A stretch of 33,848 nt of DNA from Myxococcaceae bacterium (GTDB lineage: Bacteria; Myxococcota; Myxococcia; Myxococcales; Myxococcaceae): contig JAKEEX010000333.1 of the NCBI GenBank assembly GCA_022616315.1, positions 1 to 33,848 on the forward strand. The letters are read 5' to 3'. Below the pieces are notes generated by a model. The model was not told where the DNA came from, did no database searches, and was given only the letters and a program-made list of their open reading frames with translations. The translations under genes were made by a program, and so were the position numbers. The stretch's first letter is position 1; each line of letters starts with the position of its first letter. This document shows positions 1 to 7,954 of the stretch, one piece after another.

Positions 1-485
1 ACGGCTGGAGCGAGGCGCGCGGCGCCTTCCGGCTGTCCTACGAGAGCGAGTCGCTGGACGCGGCCAACCTGGTGATGCCGCTCACCTTCTTCATGGCTCC
101 CACGGACCCGCAGATGCTGCGCACCATCGACGCCATCAGCCGTCCGCCGCGCGAGGGTGGCCTATCCTACGACGGGCTCCCCTTCCGCTACGACGCGGAG
201 ATCCTCCAGGACGGCATGCTCGCGGAGAACGAGGGCACCTTCAACCTCTGCACCTTCTGGCTCGTGGAGGCCCTCACCCGCGCGGGACGCTCCGAGCGAC
301 GCCGGCTGGAGCAGGCGCGCCAGCTCTTCGAGCGCATGCTCGGCTACGCCAACCACGTGGGCCTCTACGCCGAGCAGCTGGGACGGCGCGGCGAGGCCCT
401 CGGCAACTTCCCCCAGGCGCTCACCCACCTCTCGCTCATCAGCGCCGCCTTCAACCTGGACCGCACCCTCGGCGCCCGCGACTGA
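1..485 (+). CDS. GH15 family glucoamylase/trehalase-like enzyme, C-terminal part (5' end outside window)
   Basis: The frame is open from the first base, so only the last 160 or so residues are present. The sequence has the C-terminal signature of glycoside hydrolase family 15 (alpha/alpha-six barrel enzymes that release glucose from starch, dextrins or trehalose by inversion). A segment [17 protein letters not shown] is followed by GLYAEQ and then [16 protein letters not shown]. In the family, the Glu of the GLxAE motif is the catalytic base, and the GNFPQAxxH motif follows it. The usual protein is about 600-800 residues, so most of the gene lies to the left. Substrate cannot be told from this end. 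The next gene starts 109 bases downstream on the same strand; a GC-only hairpin without a T tract lies at 505-521. Confidence 0.85.
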   Translation, partial: GWSEARGAFRLSYESESLDAANLVMPLTFFMAPTDPQMLRTIDAISRPPREGGLSYDGLPFRYDAEILQDGMLAENEGTFNLCTFWLVEALTRAGRSERRRLEQARQLFERMLGYANHVGLYAEQLGRRGEALGNFPQALTHLSLISAAFNLDRTLGARD

Positions 486-594
486 ACTCCCGGTGCGACA
501 CCCCGGGGAGGGGGGCTCCCCATCCTCCGTAAAGCCGGGATAGGGTCCTCAAGCAGACCAACCTGAAATGGCTTCGGGGCGGGGGGGAAGTGAC

Positions 595-1173
595 ATGGAC
601 AGGCTGTACACGACGCACGACATCAGTCACCTGCTGCAAGTAGACCCATCGACGGTGAGCAAGTGGATTGACCGCGGTATCCTCCTGGCGTTCCGGACGC
701 CGGGCGGGCACCGGCGGGTGAGGGCCGCGGACCTGCGCAGCTTCCTCATCTCGCACGAGATGCCGGTGCCCGAGGAGCTCGGCGGCGACGTCGTCCGGTT
801 GATGCTCCTGGACGGGGAGAAGCTGCTGCTGGAGCTCACGCGCAAGGCGTTCAAGGCCGTGGCGTCCAGCGTGGACCTGCACACCACCTCGTCCGCGGTG
901 GAAGCGCTGCTGCAGGTGGTGGACCTCAAGCCGCACGGCCTCGTGGTGGACCTGGGCCTGACGGAGCTGGACGCGCTGGAGCTGGTCCGCCGCCTGAAGG
1001 CACACAAGCCGCTGGAGAGCGTGAAGCTCGTCACCATGACGTCACGCCACACGCCCGAGGCGGTGGAGGCCTCGCTCAAGGCGGGTGCGGTGGCATGCCT
1101 GCCCAAGCCCCTGGATCCCGGAGCGCTGCTCGAGCTGTTCCGCGTGCCGCTGGCCATGCGACGCTCCGGCTGA
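595..1173 (+). CDS. HTH (MerR/excisionase-type) plus receiver-domain regulator
   Basis: A 192-residue cytoplasmic regulator. Residues 1-55 form a winged-helix DNA-binding domain of the MerR/excisionase kind (TTHDISHLLQVDPSTVSKWI, then RTPGGHRRVRAADL, the typical wing). Residues 66-185 resemble a response-regulator receiver: Asp73 in the acidic pocket, Asp119 as probable phospho-acceptor, Ser/Thr near 148-150 and Lys171 in LPKP. The usual second acidic-pocket residue is Gly-Glu shifted, so phosphorylation is likely but not certain. HTH first and receiver second is the reverse of most response regulators. I chose ATG 595 over ATG 568 because a purine-rich GGGGGGAAG site lies just upstream and the conserved domain begins at residue 4. 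No kinase is adjacent. The next gene follows after 3 bases, so the two are probably co-transcribed. Confidence 0.85.
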   Translation: MDRLYTTHDISHLLQVDPSTVSKWIDRGILLAFRTPGGHRRVRAADLRSFLISHEMPVPEELGGDVVRLMLLDGEKLLLELTRKAFKAVASSVDLHTTSSAVEALLQVVDLKPHGLVVDLGLTELDALELVRRLKAHKPLESVKLVTMTSRHTPEAVEASLKAGAVACLPKPLDPGALLELFRVPLAMRRSG

Positions 1174-1176
1174 GCC

Positions 1177-1935
1177 ATGCAGCCTCGCCCCAGGAGCTCA
1201 CCGCCCACGCGCAACCGCATCGCCGCCGTCCTCCTCGAGGCGGGGCTGGTGACGCGGGAGCAGCTGCTCACCGCGCTCCAGCAGCAGGAGCACTGGGGAG
1301 GCCGCCTCACGCGCCAGATCGAGGAGCTGGGCTACGCCACCGAGGAGGCGATGACCGCCGCGGTGGAGCGGGGCCTGCGCATCCCGCGTCTCCGCCTCGC
1401 GACGGTGACGCCCACGGCGGCGGCGCTGTCCCGCGTGGACGCGGAGCTCGCCGAGGCCCGCGGGGTGCTCCCGGTGGCCTTCCAGGACGGCGGGCGTACG
1501 CTGCTGCTCGCCATGGCGGACCCGACGGACGTGGCCACCATGGACGAGGTGGCGCGTCGCTCGCAGACGCGGGTGCAGCCTGCCGTCGTGGGGGACCGGG
1601 AGGTGGAGGCCGCCATCCTGCGCCACTACCACGGCGTGGATGCCGCGCCGGCGCCCTCTGCAGCGGGGCCCGACGGCGTGACGGAGAAGCTGGACGTCGC
1701 TCCGGACCTGCTGGGGGCCAGCGCGCGGGCGGACAGTGCCGCGAACCTGCTGGAGGAGCTGCTCACGGGCGAGGCCACGCAGCCGGGCACCCTCACGGCC
1801 GAGGAGCAGCACCGGCTCGCGCTGCTGAAGCAGAACCAGGTGCGCAGCGGTCGGGTGCTGCGTGCGCTGCTCGAGCTGCTCGTGGAGAAGGGCGTGCTGA
1901 CGCAGGCGGCGCTCGCCGCGCGTCTACGCGGGTAA
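1177..1935 (+). CDS. Stand-alone MshEN (GspE/PilB N-terminal) domain protein
   Basis: A 252-residue protein that looks like the N-terminal domain of type II secretion or type IV pilus ATPases (GspE, PilB, MshE) without any ATPase part: there is no Walker A motif. Residues 14-37 (RIAAVLLEAGLVTREQLLTA, then LQQQ) and 43-65 match the repeated 24-residue MshEN motif that binds cyclic di-GMP in MshE and PilB, although the usual Gly of RLG is Ala or Thr here. Residues 85-145 form the alpha/beta part with AMADPTDVATMDEV, typical of the family. A further motif-like segment ends the protein (about 226-250). The start is 3 bases after the stop of the HTH-receiver gene and has no strong Shine-Dalgarno site, suggesting translational coupling. 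Role unknown; a cyclic di-GMP-responsive adaptor is an inference. Confidence 0.8.
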   Translation: MQPRPRSSPPTRNRIAAVLLEAGLVTREQLLTALQQQEHWGGRLTRQIEELGYATEEAMTAAVERGLRIPRLRLATVTPTAAALSRVDAELAEARGVLPVAFQDGGRTLLLAMADPTDVATMDEVARRSQTRVQPAVVGDREVEAAILRHYHGVDAAPAPSAAGPDGVTEKLDVAPDLLGASARADSAANLLEELLTGEATQPGTLTAEEQHRLALLKQNQVRSGRVLRALLELLVEKGVLTQAALAARLRG

Positions 1936-1942
1936 TGGGACG

Positions 1943-4765
1943 TCACCCGGCATCCCGCACCACGGGACTCTCCGGCGCATCCGGCGGCCGCGACACCCAC
2001 GCCGCGATGAACAGGTCCAGCTCGCCCCGCAGCACGTCCTTGAGGCGTGGCGTCCCCGCGCCGGTGCGGGGGTCCTCCACGTGCGGCGCACGGCCCACGT
2101 GGTAGCGGCGCGCCTCGGTCACGGGCGCACCCCCGCCGGCGAGCACCACCTGGGCCACCTCCTCCAGCTCGCGCACCACCTCACCGCCGAGCAGGGAGAG
2201 CAGCCGCCCGCTGCTCTCGTCGCGAAGCGTCACCTCGCACCCCACCCGGGGCAGGAAGCTGCCCACGTGGCGGCGCACCTCGCGAGCCCCCACGACGGCA
2301 CCCACGGCAGCGTGGGGCACGGCGCGATGGACACGCACGTAGGCCCGCACCCTCGAGCTCTCGGCGATGCGCCGGTGGAGCCCGGTCTCCCCCTTGAGGA
2401 ACCCGAAGGCACCGGGCCCCGTCACCCGGAGCACCACACGCGGTGGCTGCTGGCCCTCGGCCAGGGGCACCGCCTGGTAGCCACGGCGGGCGGCCCACGC
2501 CGAGTACATCGCGGCGAGCTCCGCCAGCCACGTGGTGTCCGCCGGGGTGACGTCCGCGGTCCACAGGTCCATCAGGGCCTCGTCGTCCGCCTCCGCGGTT
2601 CCGGAGGCCACGCGGGCCTCGGCGAGCTGGATGTCCCGGGCCGCCTCCTCCACCTGCCGCGCCGCGCCCTTGAGCTGCGCCTCGCCGCGCGCCTCGCGCA
2701 CCAGCTTGCGCGCGAACTGGCAGGTGCTCGCGAGCCGGTCCAGCTCGCTGAGCTGCGCCTCCACCTGACGGAACGCGCGCAGCGTCGCGGCTGCCCTCTC
2801 CGGCGCATCCCAGAGGTCCGGCGCCTGGGTCGCCTGCAGGAGGTCCGCGCGCCGCTTCTCCAGCTCCGGCCTGTGCGCCGTGCGCGCCACCCTCTCTACC
2901 CGGCGCACCAGCGCGTCCGTCTCCTCGAGGAGGGACCGCCTGTCCAGCCTTCGCTTCACCGCGGTGGCGCGGGCGCTCGGGAGCGTGAGCTGCGCGGTGG
3001 CCTCGCGGGGCGCGAGCGGCTCGGCCACGGCCACCACGCGCCCGCCCGTCCTCGCCTCCACGCGCACCGGCGTCCCCGGCGGGAGCGGGCGCCGGGCAAT
3101 CTCCACTGCCAGCGCCGCGGTGAGCGACTTCTCGATCTCACGCTGCAGGTAGCGCGCGCCGAACTCGGGCGAGTAGCCGCGGTCCACGAGGAGGTCCAGC
3201 ACCGCGGGGGACACCTCCACGTCCAGGGCACGTGCCCGGATGCCCTCACGCTCGAGCACCCGGCCCACCTCGCGCTGGGCGATGCGGCGAATCTCCACCT
3301 TGCTGAGCGGCTGGAAGTGGCACACCGCATCGAAGCGGTTTAGGAACTCGTGGCGGAAGGCCGCGGTGATGCGGCGGTCCACCTCGTGCACCAGCTCCGC
3401 CGTGGAGCGCACGCCGGCGAAGCCCACCACCTTCTCGCGGTAGACCTCCGCGCCCACATTGGACGTGGCCACGATGAGGGTGTTGCTGCAGGAGACGGTC
3501 TCCCCGGCGGCGTTGACGAAGCGCCCCTCGTCGAACAGCTGCAGGAAGCGGTCGTGGACGCTGCGGGCCGCCTTCTCGAACTCGTCGAGCAGCAGGACGG
3601 AGAACACCTTTCCGTCCAGGAGCCGCGTCAGCTCGCCCCTCTTGGCCTCGAGCGTGGCCGCCCAGGGCGCGCCGAAGGGGAGCGCCTCGTCGCCGTCGCT
3701 CGCGTAGTCCGCCATGTTGAGGCGCACCAGCCGGTCCCCGCTGCCGAAGAGGTACTCGGCCAGGAGCTTCGCCAGGTGCGTCTTGCCCACGCCGGTGGGG
3801 CCCGCGAAGAGGAACACGCCGAGCGGCCGCCTCGGATCGTTGAGTCCGGCCTTGAGCAGGGCCACCGCGCGCAGCACCGCGGACACCGCGTCGGTCTGGC
3901 CAAGGATGCGCTCGCCGAAGAGGCGCTCCACCTCGTCGAGCTCGAGCGGCATCGCGTCGTCCACGAGGAAGCGGGGCAGGCGCGTGGCGGCGCAGAAGCG
4001 GGCGAGGACGTCCTCGGGCCCCACCCTGTCGCGGCTGGCGGCGGCCGCCTCGCTCGCCGTCTCCTGGAGGAGCTCGATGGCCTTGCGCGGCAGGCGCCGG
4101 GCCAGGAGGAACCGCGAGGAGAGCCGCAGCGCGAGGTCGCAGGCCAGCGGGTCGATGGGCAGCCGGAGCTCCCGCTCGAGCTGCTCGGCCACGCGCCCGA
4201 GGATCCACCGCGCCTTCTCCGGGGTGGGCTCGGGCACGGGGATGACGTGTAGCCGCTCGGCGAGCGCCTCGTCCGCGCGCTGCAGCTCCTGCACACGCTG
4301 CTGCTCGGCCTCGAAGATGAAGCGCAGCGCGCCGGTGCGCATGGCGCGCAGGAGCACGGGGGCAAGGGGCCCCTCGAGGCTCGCGGTCAGGTCGCGCACG
4401 TACACCACGGCGCCTGGCGCCCGCGCGAGCGACTGGAAGAGCTCCTCGAGCACCTCGGGTGCGTGGCGCTGGCCCTGCGCGAGGATGGAGAGGGCGCTCA
4501 CCTCCACGAGCCGCATGCCCGCGAGCGCCGCGTCCACGCGCCCCTCGGCGAGGCGCCGCGCCACCTCCTGGACGAGCGCGGTCTTGCCCACGCCCGGCTC
4601 TCCGGCGAGGAGCGGGTGCTTGCCCCCGCGTGCCAGGAGCGCGAGCACCTCGGTCACCACCGCGTCCGCGCCGTGGGCCTCCGGCAGGCGGCCCTCGCGC
4701 GCGAGCGCCGTGAGGTCCCGGTCGACGTATCGCTCTCCCTGCTCGGCTCCGTTCTTCCTCGCCAT
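1943..4765 (-). CDS. ClpA/ClpC-like double AAA+ ATPase fused to a degenerate release factor 2 fold
   Basis: One uninterrupted 940-residue frame. Residues 13-560 are a Clp/Hsp100 double ATPase without the Clp N-domain and without the ClpB middle domain. D1 has Walker A GEPGVGKT (55-62), but its Walker B is changed to VVYVRD (120-125, consensus hhhhDE). D2 has GPTGVGKT (322-329), LLLDE (391-395), arginine finger Arg477 and sensor-2 Arg538, so it looks active. VGF at 447-449 sits where ClpC has its ClpP-docking loop. Residues about 600-925 follow bacterial RF2 (PrfB): PDLWDAPERA (649-658), AMYSAWAARRGY (752-763), KGETGLHR (791-798), and a C-terminal tail with EDPRTGAGTPRLKDVLRGEL (897-916). SPF and GGQ are both missing. 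ATG 4765 was chosen because the AAA+ homology starts at once; the frame is open further upstream. The stop lies 7 bases from a convergent gene. Confidence 0.9.
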   Translation of the reverse strand: MARKNGAEQGERYVDRDLTALAREGRLPEAHGADAVVTEVLALLARGGKHPLLAGEPGVGKTALVQEVARRLAEGRVDAALAGMRLVEVSALSILAQGQRHAPEVLEELFQSLARAPGAVVYVRDLTASLEGPLAPVLLRAMRTGALRFIFEAEQQRVQELQRADEALAERLHVIPVPEPTPEKARWILGRVAEQLERELRLPIDPLACDLALRLSSRFLLARRLPRKAIELLQETASEAAAASRDRVGPEDVLARFCAATRLPRFLVDDAMPLELDEVERLFGERILGQTDAVSAVLRAVALLKAGLNDPRRPLGVFLFAGPTGVGKTHLAKLLAEYLFGSGDRLVRLNMADYASDGDEALPFGAPWAATLEAKRGELTRLLDGKVFSVLLLDEFEKAARSVHDRFLQLFDEGRFVNAAGETVSCSNTLIVATSNVGAEVYREKVVGFAGVRSTAELVHEVDRRITAAFRHEFLNRFDAVCHFQPLSKVEIRRIAQREVGRVLEREGIRARALDVEVSPAVLDLLVDRGYSPEFGARYLQREIEKSLTAALAVEIARRPLPPGTPVRVEARTGGRVVAVAEPLAPREATAQLTLPSARATAVKRRLDRRSLLEETDALVRRVERVARTAHRPELEKRRADLLQATQAPDLWDAPERAAATLRAFRQVEAQLSELDRLASTCQFARKLVREARGEAQLKGAARQVEEAARDIQLAEARVASGTAEADDEALMDLWTADVTPADTTWLAELAAMYSAWAARRGYQAVPLAEGQQPPRVVLRVTGPGAFGFLKGETGLHRRIAESSRVRAYVRVHRAVPHAAVGAVVGAREVRRHVGSFLPRVGCEVTLRDESSGRLLSLLGGEVVRELEEVAQVVLAGGGAPVTEARRYHVGRAPHVEDPRTGAGTPRLKDVLRGELDLFIAAWVSRPPDAPESPVVRDAG

Positions 4766-4806
4766 GGCGCCCGCCACTCTACCAGCGGGCCCCGCCCACC
4801 GCCGCG

Positions 4807-5268
4807 CTACAGGAACCGCTTCCGCGTCCCGAGGATCCAGTCGAACAGGGGGAAGGTGACGCACCAGTTGGCGTTCTGGTCCACGCCCATGTGGTGCTCG
4901 TAGTGCCACGGCAGGTGCACGCGGGCCCACGCCGGGTCCAGGTGGGCCTTCTTGTGCAGCCGGTGGTAGCGCCACATGCTGAACCACACCGCGCTGACGA
5001 AGTACGGAATCCGCTTCAGGACGGGCAGCCACACCGCGGCCCCGAGGAGCAGGGCCAGCGCCTCCTTGGACTGCGCGTCCCACGCCTTGACGAGCGGGTG
5101 GGTGTAGGCAGGGTCCAGCATCGCGTTGCGGCGGACGGCGTTGTGGTGCTCGTTCCAGTGGAACGCCCAGACGGAGTCCTTCGAGCGGCCCAGCCCGTGG
5201 AGCATGTACCTGTGGATGGCCCACTCCCCTGCGTTCGAAGCGAGCAGGCCCAGCGGGAAGCCAACCAT
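4807..5268 (-). CDS. Membrane fatty acid hydroxylase / sterol desaturase superfamily protein
   Basis: A 153-residue protein of the di-iron fatty acid hydroxylase superfamily, which uses O2 to hydroxylate or desaturate lipid substrates at the membrane. The histidine ligand clusters are all visible: H19-x4-H24 (HRYMLH), H37-x3-HH41-42 (HWNEHH), H102/H105/H109 (HRLHKKAH) and H122-x2-HH125-126 (HYEHH). Two hydrophobic stretches (about 3-16 and 70-97) would be membrane segments. It is short for the family but complete: the frame has a stop just upstream and no other start codon before ATG 5268, which is preceded by GGAGGAGG. It ends 41 bases before the AAA+/RF2 fusion on the same strand, so the two may share a transcript. 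Substrate unknown; carotenoid hydroxylases have the same motifs. Confidence 0.8.
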   Translation of the reverse strand: MVGFPLGLLASNAGEWAIHRYMLHGLGRSKDSVWAFHWNEHHNAVRRNAMLDPAYTHPLVKAWDAQSKEALALLLGAAVWLPVLKRIPYFVSAVWFSMWRYHRLHKKAHLDPAWARVHLPWHYEHHMGVDQNANWCVTFPLFDWILGTRKRFL

Positions 5269-5472
5269 GTCCTCCTCCAGCGGCTCCGACGGACGCCGCG
5301 GGTCGGGCGCACTTCACTCCCAATATCTTCAGCCCTAGCCCCGGAGGCCAGGGCTCCAGCTGTCATGTCAGGAACCCGGCGGCTCCGCCGTCCAGCTCTC
5401 CATGTCACGCGGAGGGCGCCTGCGCATGCCGTGCTACCGTCAAATGGACTTTCGATTTCACCCTCCCTTTCG

Positions 5473-6138
5473 ATGCCCGTGGCTCCCCTCCCCCAGACGG
5501 ATGACGCCTTGTTCTCGGCCATCTTCGCCCGGCGTGCGGCCGGGGAGCCGGTGGGCGCTCTGCTCGGCGAGCTGTGCGAGCGATGGCGCCGGCCCGCGGC
5601 CTACGTCATCGGGAAGGTCCAGGCCTCCTACGGTCGGGGTGCGTCCGCGGACGTGGACGAGCTCTACCAGGACGCCGTGGGCAAGCTCCTCGACCGCGGG
5701 CTCGAGCAGTTCCGCGGCCTCTCCGAGCGGCACCCCGGGCGCGCGGCGAGTCCGAGGACGTTCTTCCTGCGCATCGTCAAGCACGTCACCATCGACTTCT
5801 ACAGGCGGCAGCGCGAGGACCTCGTCGACACGGCGACGGAAGGTGCTGCAGCGGAGGAGCCACCCGGCAACGCGGCGCGCTCGATGGCCCGTGCACACCA
5901 GCTCGAGGCCGCACGCGACGCGAGAGACGTCTACCGCGCGGCCTTCCGGCGCCTGACGCAGGAGCACCCGAAGGAGGCGGCGGCGTGGGACCTGTATCAC
6001 CACGAGGACGTGGAGGACCATGAGGAATGTGCACGGCGTCTGAACATCTCGGTGGTGAACTCGTACAAGCGCGTCAGCCGCGCGCAGGCGTACCTGAAGG
6101 CGTACCTCCTCGAGCTGCGCGACCGGGGCGAGCTGTGA
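5473..6138 (+). CDS. ECF-type RNA polymerase sigma factor
   Basis: A 221-residue sigma70-family protein with only regions 2 and 4. Region 2 spans about residues 40-115: ADVDELYQDAVGKLLDRGLE, then PRTFFLRIVKHVTIDFYRRQ, the usual pattern for the core-binding helix and the -10 recognition helix. Region 4 spans about 150-212 and ends with a helix-turn-helix (ECARRLNISVVNSYKRVSRA). The linker (118-140) is Ala/Glu-rich. ATG 5473 was picked because conserved sequence begins soon after; an in-frame GTG at 5431 would add 14 residues. The next gene, 28 bases downstream on the same strand, carries anti-sigma-type zinc motifs, so the two probably form a sigma/anti-sigma pair. Target promoters are unknown. 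Confidence 0.85.
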   Translation: MPVAPLPQTDDALFSAIFARRAAGEPVGALLGELCERWRRPAAYVIGKVQASYGRGASADVDELYQDAVGKLLDRGLEQFRGLSERHPGRAASPRTFFLRIVKHVTIDFYRRQREDLVDTATEGAAAEEPPGNAARSMARAHQLEAARDARDVYRAAFRRLTQEHPKEAAAWDLYHHEDVEDHEECARRLNISVVNSYKRVSRAQAYLKAYLLELRDRGEL

Positions 6139-6166
6139 CCGCGCTCCACATGCGGAGGCGACGCCC

Positions 6167-7381
6167 GTGAGCACCCCGGATGCGTTCATCGCACGCTACC
6201 GGAGGCTGAAGGCGGAGCTGCCCGCGCTCGAGGCAGCCGCCTCGAAGAGCTGGAGAGACACGGGAGCTCTCCTGGAAGCAGCGGGCGCGGTGCTGCGCCG
6301 GCACGAGCACCTGGGCGCAGTGGGTGAGGTGGACCCGGCGCTGCGCACCCTTCCCCGTGAATCCGTGCAGGCCTGGCTCGGTGCTCTCTCCGAGCGTGCG
6401 CTGGCCGAGGCCCTCCGACATGCGGAGGAAGACGGGCTCGAGGCCGCGCTCGCGGACTCGCCCGAGGAGAGCGAGCTCCACGTCGCCGAGGTGATGGGAG
6501 CGCTGTACGCGAGGGACGCCCTGCAGTCGCAGGCCTCTGCCCTCGCGCGCTGGGAGATTCTCGCCGGGGACGACGCGGGGCCGCTGACGGAGCGCCTGTC
6601 GGAGCAGCTCCTGTCGCTCGATGCGTCGCACCGTGGGCAGGCCCGGCTCTTCGTGGCGGCCAACCCCCGACGTCGTGCGGAGCGGGACACGCTGGATGTG
6701 GCGGAGCGGGCGCAGGCCTGGTGGTTCACCGCGCGCGCGGAGTGCGACGGCCTGGTTGCCGCGCTGGCCGGGAGAAGGGACGCACTCGGGGCTCACCTCG
6801 ACGTCTGCCTCGAGTGCCTGGAGGACCTGGAGAACGCCAGCCTCGTGGAAGCACCGCTGCCTCAGCACCTGGATGAGGACGCCCTCTGGGCGCTGGACAT
6901 GGGGACGGCCTCTCCCGGCGAGCGTGCACGGTGGACGGCGCATGCGGGGCACTGCTCTGCGTGTGGCGCTGCGCTCGAGGCGCTCTCACTCGGGGACGAG
7001 GCCATCGACGATGCTCTCGCGGAAGAGGCCGAGGCCCCCCCACGCCAGGCCGCGCGAAGCTCCACGAGGTCGACTCGCGCTCCCGGATCTGCACGTCGGC
7101 CGGATCGCGAAGTGCTCGAGCAGAGTGGCGACTTCCGCCTTCTCCTCATCCGTGAGCGTGGAACCGTGCGCCTTCAGGTCCAGCCTCTGCGCTCCGCCGC
7201 GGTCGCTTCAGCGCTCGTGTTCCTGCCGCCAGGCAGGAGTCCCATCCGCCCGAGGAACACTCCCGAAGGGATGGACTTCGCGCTCGGCGACGAAGCAGGG
7301 CTGCGTCATCACGTCGTCGCGGTCCGCCTCGAGCTGTCCGGCACTGGCGAAGTCTATCAGCGCGAGTTCCTTCTCGAATGA
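6167..7381 (+). CDS. Putative soluble anti-sigma protein with two zinc-binding (ZAS-like) motifs
   Basis: A 404-residue protein with no signal peptide or membrane segment. Residues 236-271 look like a zf-HC2/ZAS domain: an acidic helix (DEDALWALDMGTASPGERAR) leading to H259-x3-C263-x2-C266. A second H-x3-C-x2-C motif lies 49 residues earlier at H210, C214 and C217. The N-terminal 200 residues are helical and Ala/Glu-rich, unlike anything I can name. The segment 280-315 is low complexity (Pro/Arg/Ser), and the last 90 residues seem to form a beta-rich domain. The GTG start at 6167 has GGAGGCG upstream. Placement 28 bases after the ECF sigma gene suggests it binds that sigma factor in the cytoplasm. 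Redox or metal sensing through the Cys motifs is possible but unproven. Confidence 0.65.
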   Translation: MSTPDAFIARYRRLKAELPALEAAASKSWRDTGALLEAAGAVLRRHEHLGAVGEVDPALRTLPRESVQAWLGALSERALAEALRHAEEDGLEAALADSPEESELHVAEVMGALYARDALQSQASALARWEILAGDDAGPLTERLSEQLLSLDASHRGQARLFVAANPRRRAERDTLDVAERAQAWWFTARAECDGLVAALAGRRDALGAHLDVCLECLEDLENASLVEAPLPQHLDEDALWALDMGTASPGERARWTAHAGHCSACGAALEALSLGDEAIDDALAEEAEAPPRQAARSSTRSTRAPGSARRPDREVLEQSGDFRLLLIRERGTVRLQVQPLRSAAVASALVFLPPGRSPIRPRNTPEGMDFALGDEAGLRHHVVAVRLELSGTGEVYQREFLLE

Positions 7382-7954
7382 GCCACACATGGAAGTTGAA
7401 GAACAGCGCCTCGAAGCGTGGACTGGCGGGTGCACGGGCTTCGCGCTCGGGCGACACGGCGACTCGGTTGGCTCCTGGAGGGACGGAGGGCTGAAGGGCC
7501 TCCGGCCTCTCCCACCCAGACAGCCCCCGTTCTCCCGCAGCCCTCCAACGCCGCGTGCGAAGGCACACGCCCCCGGGGTACCGCCACGGCAGGGACCGCC
7601 CCGGGAGCGCTCCCCGGGCTTACTGCGGAGGACCCCTGGATTCGCAGCAAGCGGCGCCGCGCGCCTCGGCCCACCGCCTTCGTTCCCCCAGAACACATCG
7701 GGGTCACGAATCACTCGGGAAGCGCGCGTGCGCGCGCTCCGCGAGTTGAACGGACCTCCTCCACTCGGGTGCATCGTCGCCTTCGCCCCTGTGTGCATCC
7801 TCACCCTGCCCCCTCTCGCACCGGAAGACGGCTCGGCGGCCCGTCTGCCGAGCAGCCGTTCATCCTCTGTGCGCTGCACGGCTCGCCTCCACCTCTCACC
7901 TTGCCCCGCAGAGCGGGAGCGCCGCGCCCCCGCCGAGAGCAGGTGGGGGGCTTC
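7382..7954. other. 573-base region without a convincing gene
   Basis: Frames through this stretch are open only because of the GC content; their translations are Pro/Arg/Ala-rich without domain-like pattern. I see no tRNA or clear promoter. A perfect 12-base palindrome GGGAGCGCTCCC lies at 7603-7614 inside a slightly longer GC-rich dyad, with no T tract after it. The region presumably holds the end of the sigma operon and the promoter of the protease gene. Confidence 0.5.

Noticed and set aside
505-521. Terminator after the GH15 gene
   Set aside because: GGGGAG/CTCCCC can pair, but there is no T tract on either side, so I do not call it a terminator.
1943-3000. RF2-like part as a true release factor or PrfH
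   Set aside because: It lacks GGQ and SPF, and it is fused to an AAA+ module, so it cannot be an ordinary release factor; PrfH keeps GGQ.
7418-7954. N-terminal extension of the trypsin-like protease
   Set aside because: The frame stays open, but the translation is low-complexity Pro/Arg/Ala and the lipoprotein signal begins at ATG 7955 with its own ribosome binding site.
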